A stretch of DNA of 38,042 bases, from contig CAJTCG010000026.1 of NCBI GenBank assembly GCA_910574635.1, positions 1 to 38,042 of the forward strand, in the 5' to 3' direction. This stretch comes from Oscillospiraceae bacterium. Its GTDB lineage: Bacteria > Bacillota > Clostridia > Oscillospirales > Oscillospiraceae. Made by a program: the position numbers and the translations under genes. Below, piece by piece: positions 23,390 through 31,443 of the stretch. Numbering within the stretch: position 1 is the stretch's first letter; every line of letters starts with the position of its first letter. Under the pieces are notes generated by a model. It was not told the origin of the DNA and made no database searches. It saw nothing but the letters and a program-made list of their open reading frames with translations.

Positions 23390-24907
23390 TTATCCGTTTT
23401 GTGGCAGAAGCAGATCAACCTCGATATCCTCAACCGGCTTCTGACGGAACACCATCCGCCACTCAATTCGTTCAGGCAGACCAAAATACAAGGAAGAGCA
23501 GGCTGCTCTTGGCTGACCACTTTTACCGGTGGCCAGTATGACACCCACGGAGCTTGCCACTGTTGGCCCCGCCATATTGGACTGTTTAGGCCGGGGACGA
23601 TCTCCCTGCCCACAGTCCCGCACCGTCAGTGATTCCCTGGGCAGCTCCGGCTCCACCACATAGGACATGGCGCTGTAATGGGTGGGGTATTCCCATTGAT
23701 CTTTGTCTCGAAAATGGCCAGCATCCATTTGTTGTGCCTCATATTCTAGCACATGCAGGGCATGAGTTTCTCCCGTGACAGGGTGGACAAATTTCGCAAC
23801 ATCTCCCGCCCCAGACAGAGTAAACCGGGGGCCGGGGACGGAGACCGGGTTCTGCTCCAAGGAAAGGGAGAGGGTTTTCAGTACGGGCCTGGTTTTGGTG
23901 GCCCAGGAAAAGGAATTCCTCCAGAATGTCCATCCCCGTTCGCTATCCAAACCGTACCGTTTTATCAGCTGGTGGCTTTCAGGGTCCTGCAAGTCCGTCT
24001 CCATTCCATGCGGACAGCCGGATGCCGGCACCCAGACAAGGCCGTATCCGTGCCGATGGCGCAGTTTCCGGCCGTTTACCGTCAATTTGGGGTTGTAGTC
24101 TATAGTCAAGGGATTCTCTGCTTCCTGACGCTCTTCTTCCTCTGGAGTGAACTCCCTCTTTCCCTCGATCCACGGCCTCCAGTTCTCCGCATGGACCCGG
24201 ATCTCCTCGGGCTCAACCTCCATACAGAGATCTACCACCAGCCCCTTTCCACAGATATACACCGCCAAGACATGCCACACTTTCCCGCACCAGGAAAAGG
24301 TTTTTCCTATAGGAATTTCCCTCCCCGGCTTGTCGCGCCCTCTATGCCGACCGCTGAAGCCACTGCCAAAGTACACACTCCACTCTGGATACTCTGGTCC
24401 TTTCGGGGCCTCGGCCACACAATCATAGTATTCCTTCCGGAAGGGTATTTTCTTGTAGTCAAAGGACGCCTGTATCTCCCGGATATACCCGTAAGGGTCC
24501 TCCATGGGCGTGAGCCCCAGGCCATCCCGCAGACCTTCCAAAGCGGCTTGCCGCTCCGGCGAGGGTGGACCGTCCTCCCGCAGGAAGGCTTCAAATTCGT
24601 CTCTGTCCCACAGATGGGCCTGTTCCGCAGCCGCCAAGCCCTTACAGGCCAGAAGCAAGCGAAGAAAATCCTCAAAATTCCGGGCCAGAGGATAGACGCA
24701 GTCCCCCAGCGGATTGGACGGATTAGCAGCAAATACCGTCTCACGGAAGCCTTTCACAAAACAATAGTGGATTCCGTCCACTCCCTCCCAGCCGATCACC
24801 TTCGCCCCCTTGGGCGTACAGAAGTAATCGCCGCAAGCATTCCCAGGCGCAAGGCCAAGTTGGGAAACGTCGATCTTCAATTTTTTGAATTTCTCATACA
24901 AAGCCAT
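23390..24907 (-). CDS. 505-residue cytoplasmic protein of unknown function
   Basis: ATG 24907 has CAGGAGGAA 8 bases upstream. The N-terminal 120 residues (YCFVKGFRETVFAANPSN, CVYPLARNFEDFLRLLLACK) match a stretch often seen in clostridial hypothetical proteins and resemble a SMI1/KNR4-like (SUKH) fold, a weak match by eye. The middle has YFGSGFSGRHRGRDKPG and many tryptophans, and the C-terminus ends EVDLLLPQNG. No signal peptide or membrane helix. It sits among secreted and membrane genes, which is odd for a soluble protein. A SUKH-like fold would fit an immunity or regulatory role, but that is speculation. Confidence 0.65.
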   Translation of the reverse strand: MALYEKFKKLKIDVSQLGLAPGNACGDYFCTPKGAKVIGWEGVDGIHYCFVKGFRETVFAANPSNPLGDCVYPLARNFEDFLRLLLACKGLAAAEQAHLWDRDEFEAFLREDGPPSPERQAALEGLRDGLGLTPMEDPYGYIREIQASFDYKKIPFRKEYYDCVAEAPKGPEYPEWSVYFGSGFSGRHRGRDKPGREIPIGKTFSWCGKVWHVLAVYICGKGLVVDLCMEVEPEEIRVHAENWRPWIEGKREFTPEEEERQEAENPLTIDYNPKLTVNGRKLRHRHGYGLVWVPASGCPHGMETDLQDPESHQLIKRYGLDSERGWTFWRNSFSWATKTRPVLKTLSLSLEQNPVSVPGPRFTLSGAGDVAKFVHPVTGETHALHVLEYEAQQMDAGHFRDKDQWEYPTHYSAMSYVVEPELPRESLTVRDCGQGDRPRPKQSNMAGPTVASSVGVILATGKSGQPRAACSSLYFGLPERIEWRMVFRQKPVEDIEVDLLLPQNG

Positions 24908-24938
24908 ATTCAGGTTCCTCCTGCGACAGGCGATCATT

Positions 24939-25604
24939 TCATTCCAGGGCAATCTCAGCGCCGCCCCACTCCACGACGGTAAAGCCGGTACGGTCAAAGG
25001 CGGGAAGGTCCTGGGGCGGAATATCTGTTTGGCCGTCCAACGGCTGCCAGGCCATAAAAACCCGAAGAAGGCTGTCCGGCTCCGGGGTTATGGTGAGCCG
25101 GGCATGATCCGTATAGGCGGCAGACTGGAAGGCAATCAGATTATAGGGGTTTGGCTCCATCCGGGGAAGCCAGTAGACAATGAACTCGTTGGCCTCCCGG
25201 CGAGTCAGGCCCAGGCGGGCCAGGGCGTCCTCCAAAAAGGCTGCGGTATCTTCGCCGGGGACGCAGAAGCCCTGGGAGAAGTCATACTCCGTCGAGGTAA
25301 CGCCCTCCCAATAGAGATAATTGTAGGTCTGGCCCACCGCGTCCGTCAGGATTCCGCCAGGCTGAGCCGTCACGGTCCAGCCGCCGTCATAGGCGGGGTA
25401 GGTGCAGGTCAGGTCCCCATCCAAGTCCAGGCAGACGGTGACCTCCGTCTCCTCCTCCGGGTAGAGGTAAATCACAGGCTTGGCCAGAGCGGGGCCGCCT
25501 CCGTCTTCCGGCGGTAATTCCGCCGCCGGGTTCCTGTAATAGAAATAGATAGCAGCGCACAATAGTGCCGCCAGACACAGCAGAGAAATCACGGTCCGTT
25601 TCAT
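24939..25604 (-). CDS. Membrane-anchored extracellular protein, unknown
   Basis: The 221-residue product starts MKRTVISLLCLAALLCAAIYFYY, a signal anchor, then a proline-rich spacer. Its extracellular domain begins AKPVIYLYPEEETEVTVCLD and continues with TYPAYDGGWTVTAQPGG, YNYLYWEG, FIVYWLPRME and VVEWGGAE. This arrangement (KPVIYLYP...YLYWEG) is shared by a group of bacterial hypothetical proteins without assigned function. ATG 25604 has GGAGG 8 bases upstream. It lies 31 bases before the next gene downstream and 40 bases after the one upstream, on one strand. Confidence 0.7.
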   Translation of the reverse strand: MKRTVISLLCLAALLCAAIYFYYRNPAAELPPEDGGGPALAKPVIYLYPEEETEVTVCLDLDGDLTCTYPAYDGGWTVTAQPGGILTDAVGQTYNYLYWEGVTSTEYDFSQGFCVPGEDTAAFLEDALARLGLTRREANEFIVYWLPRMEPNPYNLIAFQSAAYTDHARLTITPEPDSLLRVFMAWQPLDGQTDIPPQDLPAFDRTGFTVVEWGGAEIALE

Positions 25605-25644
25605 AGGAAGTCCTCCATTCTTAATAAGCAAAAAAGCACAAATC

Positions 25645-26751
25645 TCACCAATTATAGGGGATTGCCCAGGGCTGGAGGAGCTCTGCTTCTATCACTTTTT
25701 CAGGCCCCACCCAGATGCGATATGCCTGATCCCAATATTGGGGCAGAGTTCCGGCAGGAAATTGCACAGTCAGACCCTCTTCAGAAACAACAATCCATTC
25801 CGGCTTTAAGACCTCCGCCATCTTCGCCCAGAGGGACTCATCGTATATCCATCCTGCTAGGCGGCGGCAGACCTCCTCCTCCGGCACGGCGAATACGTGC
25901 CGGAAATCCAGCTTCTCCCCGGATTCCCGGTCAAAGGCCGCTCCCAAGCTGATATCGGCGTTCCCTCCACCCGGCAGGGCTGCGAGCGTCTCAAAATACA
26001 GGACCTTCTCGTTATATGCCCTGAGCCAAATGTTCTGCTGGATATATCCCACGCTGTAGTCCTCTCCCAGTTCCTGCCATTCGGCATAGCACTTTTCCAG
26101 CTCCTCCCGCTCGTCGTAGAGCGGCTTTTGCTCCGCGTAATAGGCGAGGATTTTCTTTCGGGCCTTTTCGCTCAGCGTTCCAAACGCCTCGTCTCCATCC
26201 GCAACGCCGCTCATCGGATCGCCGCCGGGCGCTCTGACCCGCAGCAGCTCCGTTCCGTCCGGCAAGTAGTATATCCAGCGGAACCCTGAATCGCTGGAGA
26301 GAACGTTCACCGCCGTTCCGTCCCGGAGAGTCAGAGTGTTCCGTTCCAAGCTGCCGACGATATCTACGGACTTTGCCCGGTAGGCGGTAATACGCCCTTC
26401 CACAGTCTCCAGCTTTGTCCGGAATGGAACACACCACGCACTGACCTCTGTATCTATTTGAAGCTCTTCTTGGAATATCTGGCACATTTTCTCATAGGAC
26501 TGACCAAAAACTCCTTCTCTGGGCCAGGCGAGGGTATTCTCCGTCATCAGGACGCCCGTTCTTACTCCATCCTGTTCCAGAACAAAGGAAGCCAGGCTTC
26601 CATCCTCTCTGGTTTGAATCTCCACGACCACGCCTTGGATGTTTCGAGCCTCACGGGCCGTCAAGGCCATCCAGCCAAACAGAACAGCGCCGCACAGCAG
26701 AACAATCACCAGTACGGCGTGCAGCTTTATCCACTCTTTTACACGCTCCAA
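25645..26751 (-). CDS. Membrane-anchored protein with DUF3298-like C-terminus
   Basis: The 368-residue protein starts at a TTG (26751) supported by AGGAGGTG 7 bases upstream. An N-terminal anchor (LHAVLVIVLLCGAVLFGWMAL) is followed by an OB-like segment rich in short strands, then a charged helical part (KARKKILAYYAEQ). The C-terminal 130 residues, with LDFRHVFAVPEEEV, GLTVQFPAGTLP and PWAIPYNW, resemble the DUF3298/RsiV C-terminal domain of some anti-sigma factors and deacetylase partners. That match is tentative. It is part of the minus-strand envelope cluster. Confidence 0.62.
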   Translation of the reverse strand: MERVKEWIKLHAVLVIVLLCGAVLFGWMALTAREARNIQGVVVEIQTREDGSLASFVLEQDGVRTGVLMTENTLAWPREGVFGQSYEKMCQIFQEELQIDTEVSAWCVPFRTKLETVEGRITAYRAKSVDIVGSLERNTLTLRDGTAVNVLSSDSGFRWIYYLPDGTELLRVRAPGGDPMSGVADGDEAFGTLSEKARKKILAYYAEQKPLYDEREELEKCYAEWQELGEDYSVGYIQQNIWLRAYNEKVLYFETLAALPGGGNADISLGAAFDRESGEKLDFRHVFAVPEEEVCRRLAGWIYDESLWAKMAEVLKPEWIVVSEEGLTVQFPAGTLPQYWDQAYRIWVGPEKVIEAELLQPWAIPYNW

Positions 26752-26809
26752 CGGGATTCACCTCCTATGATACTTGTCGATATTTAGAAACAAATGCTTT
26801 CCATGCCAA

Positions 26810-28444
26810 CTACTTGCTATCAGTAATCACCGCTTGTCTTGTCACTTCAAAATCGTACATATGAATACTCTCATAGGGACAGTATCGGATCGTCAGATAA
26901 ACGGCAGTTTTGCTGGCTGGGCGGAGTTCAGCCGAAACAATGCTTTCCATCAGGCTTTTCTCTGTGGGAAACTGCTCCACGGGCAGATAATTGGCCTTTG
27001 TCGCCGGGATTGCCAGCAAATCGTTCCAAGTCTCTCCGCCGTCAGACGTTTTCAACAGGATACAGGATGTCTCTTCGCTTTTTCCCAAAAGCACACCCTC
27101 CTGGTCACTGAAGAAAAAAAGTCCGGAAACAGCATATGTATATGGCTTTCCAACTTTATCCCAGTTTTTTCCGCTATCTGTGGTATGGAAAAGCTGCCCC
27201 TCTGAAACCGCCCATCCATCAGTCGCGCTACTGAAATAGTATGCGCTGGTGTTTTCAGGTACTGAAATTTCCTGTGTCCCAGGAACAGACGAATGGTCTT
27301 TCAGCTCACCTGCCGCTTCCAGGACATTCATATAGGCCCAGTGACTCTCTGATAAATCCGAAAAGGGATTGCTGACAGAAAGCAGCTCCGTCACAGATTC
27401 ATCCCGTCCAAGCATTCGGTTAATAGCTGTAACAGCCTCTGCATAGGTGATTTCCTGCTCCGGATGGAACAGCCCATCCGAGCTTCCATGCATCCATCCA
27501 AGGACCTTCGCACTGTAAATATACTCTTCTGCCCAGTAGTCAGCAGGAACATCTGCAAACTTGAATTCTTCCCCGTACCGCCCCACGGGCGCCGCAAACT
27601 GGCAGCGGTGCAGCAAAACTGCAAATGCAGTCCTGCTGACAGGCTTGTCCGGGCGGAACGTCCCGTCCGCATAGCCGGTGAGGATACCATAGCTTGCAAG
27701 ATACGCAACAGCCTGGGCGCAATCTTTCCCTTCCATATCTGAGAACAGGGATTGGCGGCTGTCTGCCTTGTTGTCAGCATCCAGCAGGCTATACAGCATC
27801 TGTGCCAAGTCGCCGCGAGTCAGCGGTGCATCAGGATGCGCGAATTTGTCATCTACAGGCAGGTACGCCAGGTGTCTTGTTGTTTGGAGTGTCGGCCATG
27901 CATCCGGCTGAACTGGGACCAAGCCCTTTCGCAAATTCTCCATGGAAAAGGCAGAGGATACACGTTTGAAAGAATCCAAAAATTCCCCGCCGGTGTGAGC
28001 GCCCCCTCCTTGATTCCTCCATAGAAATACTTGGTCCTCCCCCATTGCAATGATTTGGTATGCCATATCATCGTAGTGCCTGGAGAAAAAATCGGATCGT
28101 GGGAAGACAACTTCGATGGAGCCAATCTCCCCGCCATATTTCTCGTGGGAAGGAGCATGGTAGAAGTTCACGCAGGCATCGGTTTCCTCAGCAATGATTT
28201 CGTCCTGGCTAATGCCAGAAATCGTGACGGAAAATCCAAGCTGTTCGCTTTCATAGATGTAAATACTTCTTGTCTGCTGTGCAGTATGAATTTTTTCTTC
28301 AACACCGGCCATCTGTTCTTCGGTTGCTTCTCTTGCTCCTCCAGAAATAATTTTTGACTGCTCATCAAGCGCAAACGCCGGGGTAGTAAATATAATTAGA
28401 GCAAGCGTAATCAGACTGAGTGAAATTGGCAAAATTCTTTTCAT
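26810..28444 (-). CDS. S-layer homology protein with Ycf48/BNR-like C-terminus
   Basis: The 544-residue secreted protein has a signal peptide ending at TPAFA (24). A unique domain (30-180) follows, then three S-layer-homology repeats at about 192-222, 233-281 and 295-347, with the typical GILTGYADGTFRPDKPVSR and YIYSAKVLGWM texts. A partial fourth lies at 361-380. SLH repeats hold proteins to pyruvylated wall polymers. The C-terminal 140 residues have BNR/Ycf48-like units (TTDSGKNWDKVG, KTSDGGETWNDL) of a beta-propeller, but too few for a full one. ATG 28444 has AGGAGA upstream and overlaps the stop of the small membrane gene (ATGA), so the two are coupled. Confidence 0.82.
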   Translation of the reverse strand: MKRILPISLSLITLALIIFTTPAFALDEQSKIISGGAREATEEQMAGVEEKIHTAQQTRSIYIYESEQLGFSVTISGISQDEIIAEETDACVNFYHAPSHEKYGGEIGSIEVVFPRSDFFSRHYDDMAYQIIAMGEDQVFLWRNQGGGAHTGGEFLDSFKRVSSAFSMENLRKGLVPVQPDAWPTLQTTRHLAYLPVDDKFAHPDAPLTRGDLAQMLYSLLDADNKADSRQSLFSDMEGKDCAQAVAYLASYGILTGYADGTFRPDKPVSRTAFAVLLHRCQFAAPVGRYGEEFKFADVPADYWAEEYIYSAKVLGWMHGSSDGLFHPEQEITYAEAVTAINRMLGRDESVTELLSVSNPFSDLSESHWAYMNVLEAAGELKDHSSVPGTQEISVPENTSAYYFSSATDGWAVSEGQLFHTTDSGKNWDKVGKPYTYAVSGLFFFSDQEGVLLGKSEETSCILLKTSDGGETWNDLLAIPATKANYLPVEQFPTEKSLMESIVSAELRPASKTAVYLTIRYCPYESIHMYDFEVTRQAVITDSK

Positions 28445-28692
28445 AATTCATTCTCCTGCTTGATTAGGACAACCAGCTTGATCGCAAGAGTTACGAACAA
28501 AATAATTATGGTATACTTGGCAATGACCAAAACATCCTTATACCATGGGATTCCCAGCTTCTCATAGAGTCCCGGATGTGCCTTGAAATCCCGAAATATA
28601 GATATGGTACGTCCCAAAAGAAACGTAATATCGGAAGCGATTGCTGCATTCAAAGCACAGTCTAGTCTTTTCATATCTAGTCTTTTCTTCAC
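28441..28692 (-). CDS. Small membrane protein coupled to the SLH gene
   Basis: The product of about 83 residues has one clear helix (YTIIILFVTLAIKLVVLI) and an amphipathic N-terminal part. GTG 28692 is chosen because GGGAGG lies 8 bases upstream; an in-frame GTG at 28701 is too close, and ATG 28674 is a later option. The short text AAAGACTAGATATG is partly repeated at the start. The stop TGA overlaps the ATG of the SLH protein. No family recognised. Confidence 0.6.
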   Translation of the reverse strand: MKKRLDMKRLDCALNAAIASDITFLLGRTISIFRDFKAHPGLYEKLGIPWYKDVLVIAKYTIIILFVTLAIKLVVLIKQENEL

Positions 28693-28766
28693 AGAATACA
28701 CCTCCCGTTTTCACAGTTCCATGAGCCCTCTCGTTCTTAACAGAATCAAAAGCGTTCCGGCGGCAA

Positions 28767-30233
28767 TCATTCCAGCAGCCGTCCGTCCATCAGATTCTCA
28801 ATTTCAATCCCTGTTACAATGTCATCCTGTGTAAAAAAGGCGATATGCTTGCAGTAAGCGTCCCCTCCCGGCTCCCAGACATACGCAAGGCCGGATTCTG
28901 CATACCAGTCAAGCGGTACAATATCCGGGTACTGCTCCCGCACCCGCGCCAGGGAATCCCCCACGGAAACGCCGCTGTCGGTGGAAACTCGGGGATCGCT
29001 GGTCGTCATTTTATAAAGCACTTCCGTTCCATCGTCAGGGTTAACGGTGTACTCCAATGTCACGGCGTCCAGCGCCGCCTCATAGCAGGGGCCAAAGCCG
29101 TCCATAGCAGGAGAGACGAGAACCGGCTCCACGTCCAGCGCCATCCCCCAGGGGAACGCCCCCTCCTGCGGCCCCAGGGTAAACACGGCGGTATTGGGAA
29201 CGGTAAAGGAAAAGCGAAGATTCCGAAGATCCATCCAAGCCTGTTCCTGCCGCAGAACGGAGTCATAGGCGCCCCGGATTTTTTCCAGGACGACCCGTTC
29301 CGCCTCATTGGCTGGAACACAGATCCTTACCGCCTCCTCAAACGCAAGCCTCCCCGCCTCATCCTCATAAGCGGCCTCGTAACCGGGACCGGCGATGAGG
29401 CTGTTAAGGCGGGAGGCCTCATAGGGAGCGGTATCCAGCAGGGCCAGGCTGGAGAGAACGTCCCCAGGCCGCTCCAAAAATCGCTGATACAGGCGGTAAA
29501 AGGGGCCCTCCGCAAAACCTCCGTCGGCGTGGAGAAGATAGCAAATCATCTCCCAGTCGGAGCAATCCTCCCGGAGGCCCTGGGCGTAGTCAAAGGTATA
29601 GACCGTTTCCGCCTCCAAATCCAAAGCGTCGGAGGGACAGAAGCTGGTAAAGCGCCAGCCCTTCGGCGTTCGCTCGTAATCAATTGTCGTTGTGGAATAT
29701 CCGGCCGTAGCAATCGGATAGGACGTGGAGAAGTCGGTCCCCGGCTCCGGCACCATATGGCTGTCCTCAAAATCCGCCCAGAACGTCAGCGTCACTTCCC
29801 AGCGGTCCTCGCTCAGCCGCTCCGCCTGCACGGTTTTGTCCAGGAAATAGATATTCGTACCCCTCCCGCCGGGGACGGCGTACAGCCTGCCGTCAAAGTC
29901 CCGGTACTGGCCCTTGTTGAAGATTTCTTCCGCCAGCTCGGGGGTAAACACCTCCTCCAGCCGGGAGCGCAGGTCCTCTGTGCTGGCAATGCCGTCGTCC
30001 CGTACCCGAAAATAGGTGGTTTCGTCTTCCCGCACAGAATCAGACTCATCCACGGGCATGGGGGCCAGATCAAACCAGTCGTAGAGCCGCGCCGCCCCGT
30101 CATAGGCCGCCAGAACGTCCTCCTGGAAGCCCATCAGCTCTTGTGGAGAGGGGTCTATTGTCAGCCGGACACAGCCAGTGAGCAGTATGGACAGAAGAAC
30201 GCAGAGAAGAGAAGCGTACAGTCCTTTTTTCAT
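28767..30233 (-). CDS. Lipoprotein with IseA-like N-terminal domain
   Basis: The 488-residue protein has the lipobox LLTGC with cysteine 21, so it is anchored outside. The first 150 residues read LYDWFDLAPMPVDES, YFRVRDDGIASTEDL and VFTPELAEEIF. This recalls the IseA family, inhibitors of peptidoglycan DL-endopeptidases, and the family assignment rests on these segments alone. The rest (YLLHADGGFAEGPFYRLY, then a C-terminal SVGDSLARVREQYPDIV segment) has no assigned domain. The C-terminal part resembles small beta domains that sit in envelope lipoproteins. Its start codon overlaps the end of the upstream membrane gene by 4 bases, so both are coupled. Confidence 0.72.
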   Translation of the reverse strand: MKKGLYASLLCVLLSILLTGCVRLTIDPSPQELMGFQEDVLAAYDGAARLYDWFDLAPMPVDESDSVREDETTYFRVRDDGIASTEDLRSRLEEVFTPELAEEIFNKGQYRDFDGRLYAVPGGRGTNIYFLDKTVQAERLSEDRWEVTLTFWADFEDSHMVPEPGTDFSTSYPIATAGYSTTTIDYERTPKGWRFTSFCPSDALDLEAETVYTFDYAQGLREDCSDWEMICYLLHADGGFAEGPFYRLYQRFLERPGDVLSSLALLDTAPYEASRLNSLIAGPGYEAAYEDEAGRLAFEEAVRICVPANEAERVVLEKIRGAYDSVLRQEQAWMDLRNLRFSFTVPNTAVFTLGPQEGAFPWGMALDVEPVLVSPAMDGFGPCYEAALDAVTLEYTVNPDDGTEVLYKMTTSDPRVSTDSGVSVGDSLARVREQYPDIVPLDWYAESGLAYVWEPGGDAYCKHIAFFTQDDIVTGIEIENLMDGRLLE

Positions 30234-30724
30234 CGCTTATGACTCCTTTCGGCCCGGCGGTGGAGCCAAGCGAAGTAAATGAAGTGGCCGAGGCAGAACA
30301 GCAGAATCGCCGACCACTCGACGCCATACAGGGTGCTTCCCCTGATCCCCAGCAGCTTGTCAAACAGCAGCCAGGCGAAGGCCAGGAGCTGATACAGCGG
30401 CGTCAGAAACGCGCAGATCGTCCAAAGAAGAATCACGACCCAAAAAGAAACGCTCAGCGTGGACACGAAAAGCCCTCCCGCCGCCAGCACAGCGCTGACT
30501 CCCCAGTACCATTTCACAAAGCGGAGCAGTCCCGGTTTCCCAGAGCTAATCCACACGTCTATAACCACCTGTCCCAGGAACCAAATTCCCAAAAAGGCCC
30601 AGGACCAGCCCGTGTAGGTGTAATACCAGCTTTCAAAATAGCTGTGAATGCTGGTAAAGAAATGCAGAACCACCCATAGAAGCGCCGCGATGTCGGCGGT
30701 GCTCCAACGCTTGTTGTCTCCCAT
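30230..30724 (-). CDS. Four-helix membrane protein
   Basis: The 164-residue integral membrane protein has about four helices (AALLWVVLHFFTSI, WAFLGIWFLGQVVIDVWI, FWVVILLWTICAFL, AILLFCLGHFIYFAWL). It shares the text LRFVKWYWGVSAVLAAGGLFV and a similar hydropathy layout with the protein at 33009-33497 (LLWELKWYWGTCGVLLAALFLV), so they are paralogues. No known family. Its stop overlaps the start of the IseA-like lipoprotein gene. It may be the membrane partner of that lipoprotein. Confidence 0.68.
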   Translation of the reverse strand: MGDNKRWSTADIAALLWVVLHFFTSIHSYFESWYYTYTGWSWAFLGIWFLGQVVIDVWISSGKPGLLRFVKWYWGVSAVLAAGGLFVSTLSVSFWVVILLWTICAFLTPLYQLLAFAWLLFDKLLGIRGSTLYGVEWSAILLFCLGHFIYFAWLHRRAERSHKR

Positions 30725-30738
30725 TACAATGCCTCCTG

Positions 30739-31101
30739 TTATGCCTCGTCATCCGGAGTCTCTTTCACCATTTCCGGGAGGAAGACCGCAATCATCGTCA
30801 GCGCCATGGAAATGGGCCGTGCTCTCGTTCGCAATGTTACCGGGTCTAATTGCAGATAAGCGGAGATCATCATAACCATGAGGCTCGCCGCCAGGCAGCA
30901 TAGCTGAATCACTTTCATTTTGCTGACAGGTTTTCTCTCGCTCCCCGCTTTAGACTGTCCCAGCCCATTTGACAGTACGCCCAAAAGGACCAGCGCAGGG
31001 CCCAAAACGCTATAAACTTTACCGCCGTCTGTAAACAGAGGAACAGCCGTAACGCAGAGTCCAAGGGCGCATAGATAAAAACCTTTATGTTTCTTTATCA
31101 T
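30739..31101 (-). CDS. Small membrane protein, unknown
   Basis: The 120-residue protein has about four hydrophobic segments (FYLCALGLCVTAVPLF, VLGPALVLLGVLS, LCCLAASLMVMMISAYL, ISMALTMIAVFL) and a short cytoplasmic tail. ATG 31101 has GAGGTGG about 5 bases upstream. It begins 9 bases after the end of the next small membrane gene upstream, so they are co-transcribed. No family recognised. Confidence 0.6.
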   Translation of the reverse strand: MIKKHKGFYLCALGLCVTAVPLFTDGGKVYSVLGPALVLLGVLSNGLGQSKAGSERKPVSKMKVIQLCCLAASLMVMMISAYLQLDPVTLRTRARPISMALTMIAVFLPEMVKETPDDEA

Positions 31102-31109
31102 GTTCCACC

Positions 31110-31346
31110 TCACATTTCACTCAGGGTTTTGTAGATGACCGACAGGGAAATCGCGCGCAGCAGCATTCCAATAAATAAAATGTAATAAGGGAGGTTCCCT
31201 TCATTCATCCTCGCGGCATTTTCCGGCAGCTCCTGTAACAAAGCCTGTAGAAAGAGAAACGCGCAGTACGCTCCACAGCCGTCTGTTAAAACCCACATCC
31301 ACTTCTTCCAGGTCTTCAATGCGCTTAGCTTGTGATAGTGTTCCAT
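31110..31346 (-). CDS. Small membrane protein, unknown
   Basis: The 78-residue product has two hydrophobic segments (GCGAYCAFLFLQALL and YYILFIGMLLRAISLSVIY) and a basic N-terminus. ATG 31346 is preferred over 31370 because AGAAGGTG lies about 7 bases before it. It is the first of a run of three small membrane genes on the minus strand (31346 to 30230). The 97 bases upstream hold no other gene. Confidence 0.55.
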   Translation of the reverse strand: MEHYHKLSALKTWKKWMWVLTDGCGAYCAFLFLQALLQELPENAARMNEGNLPYYILFIGMLLRAISLSVIYKTLSEM

Positions 31347-31443
31347 ATAAGCACCTTCTTTTCCGGCCAAAGCCCGGTTCTAAACGTTCATTTGAAACCA
31401 ATACCAGCGCGCCGTGATCCTCTATGAACGCTCCTTATTTATA

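Noticed and set aside
28845..30242. 465-residue plus-strand open frame
   Set aside because: It mirrors the IseA-like lipoprotein gene, has no ribosome site and shows shadow composition.
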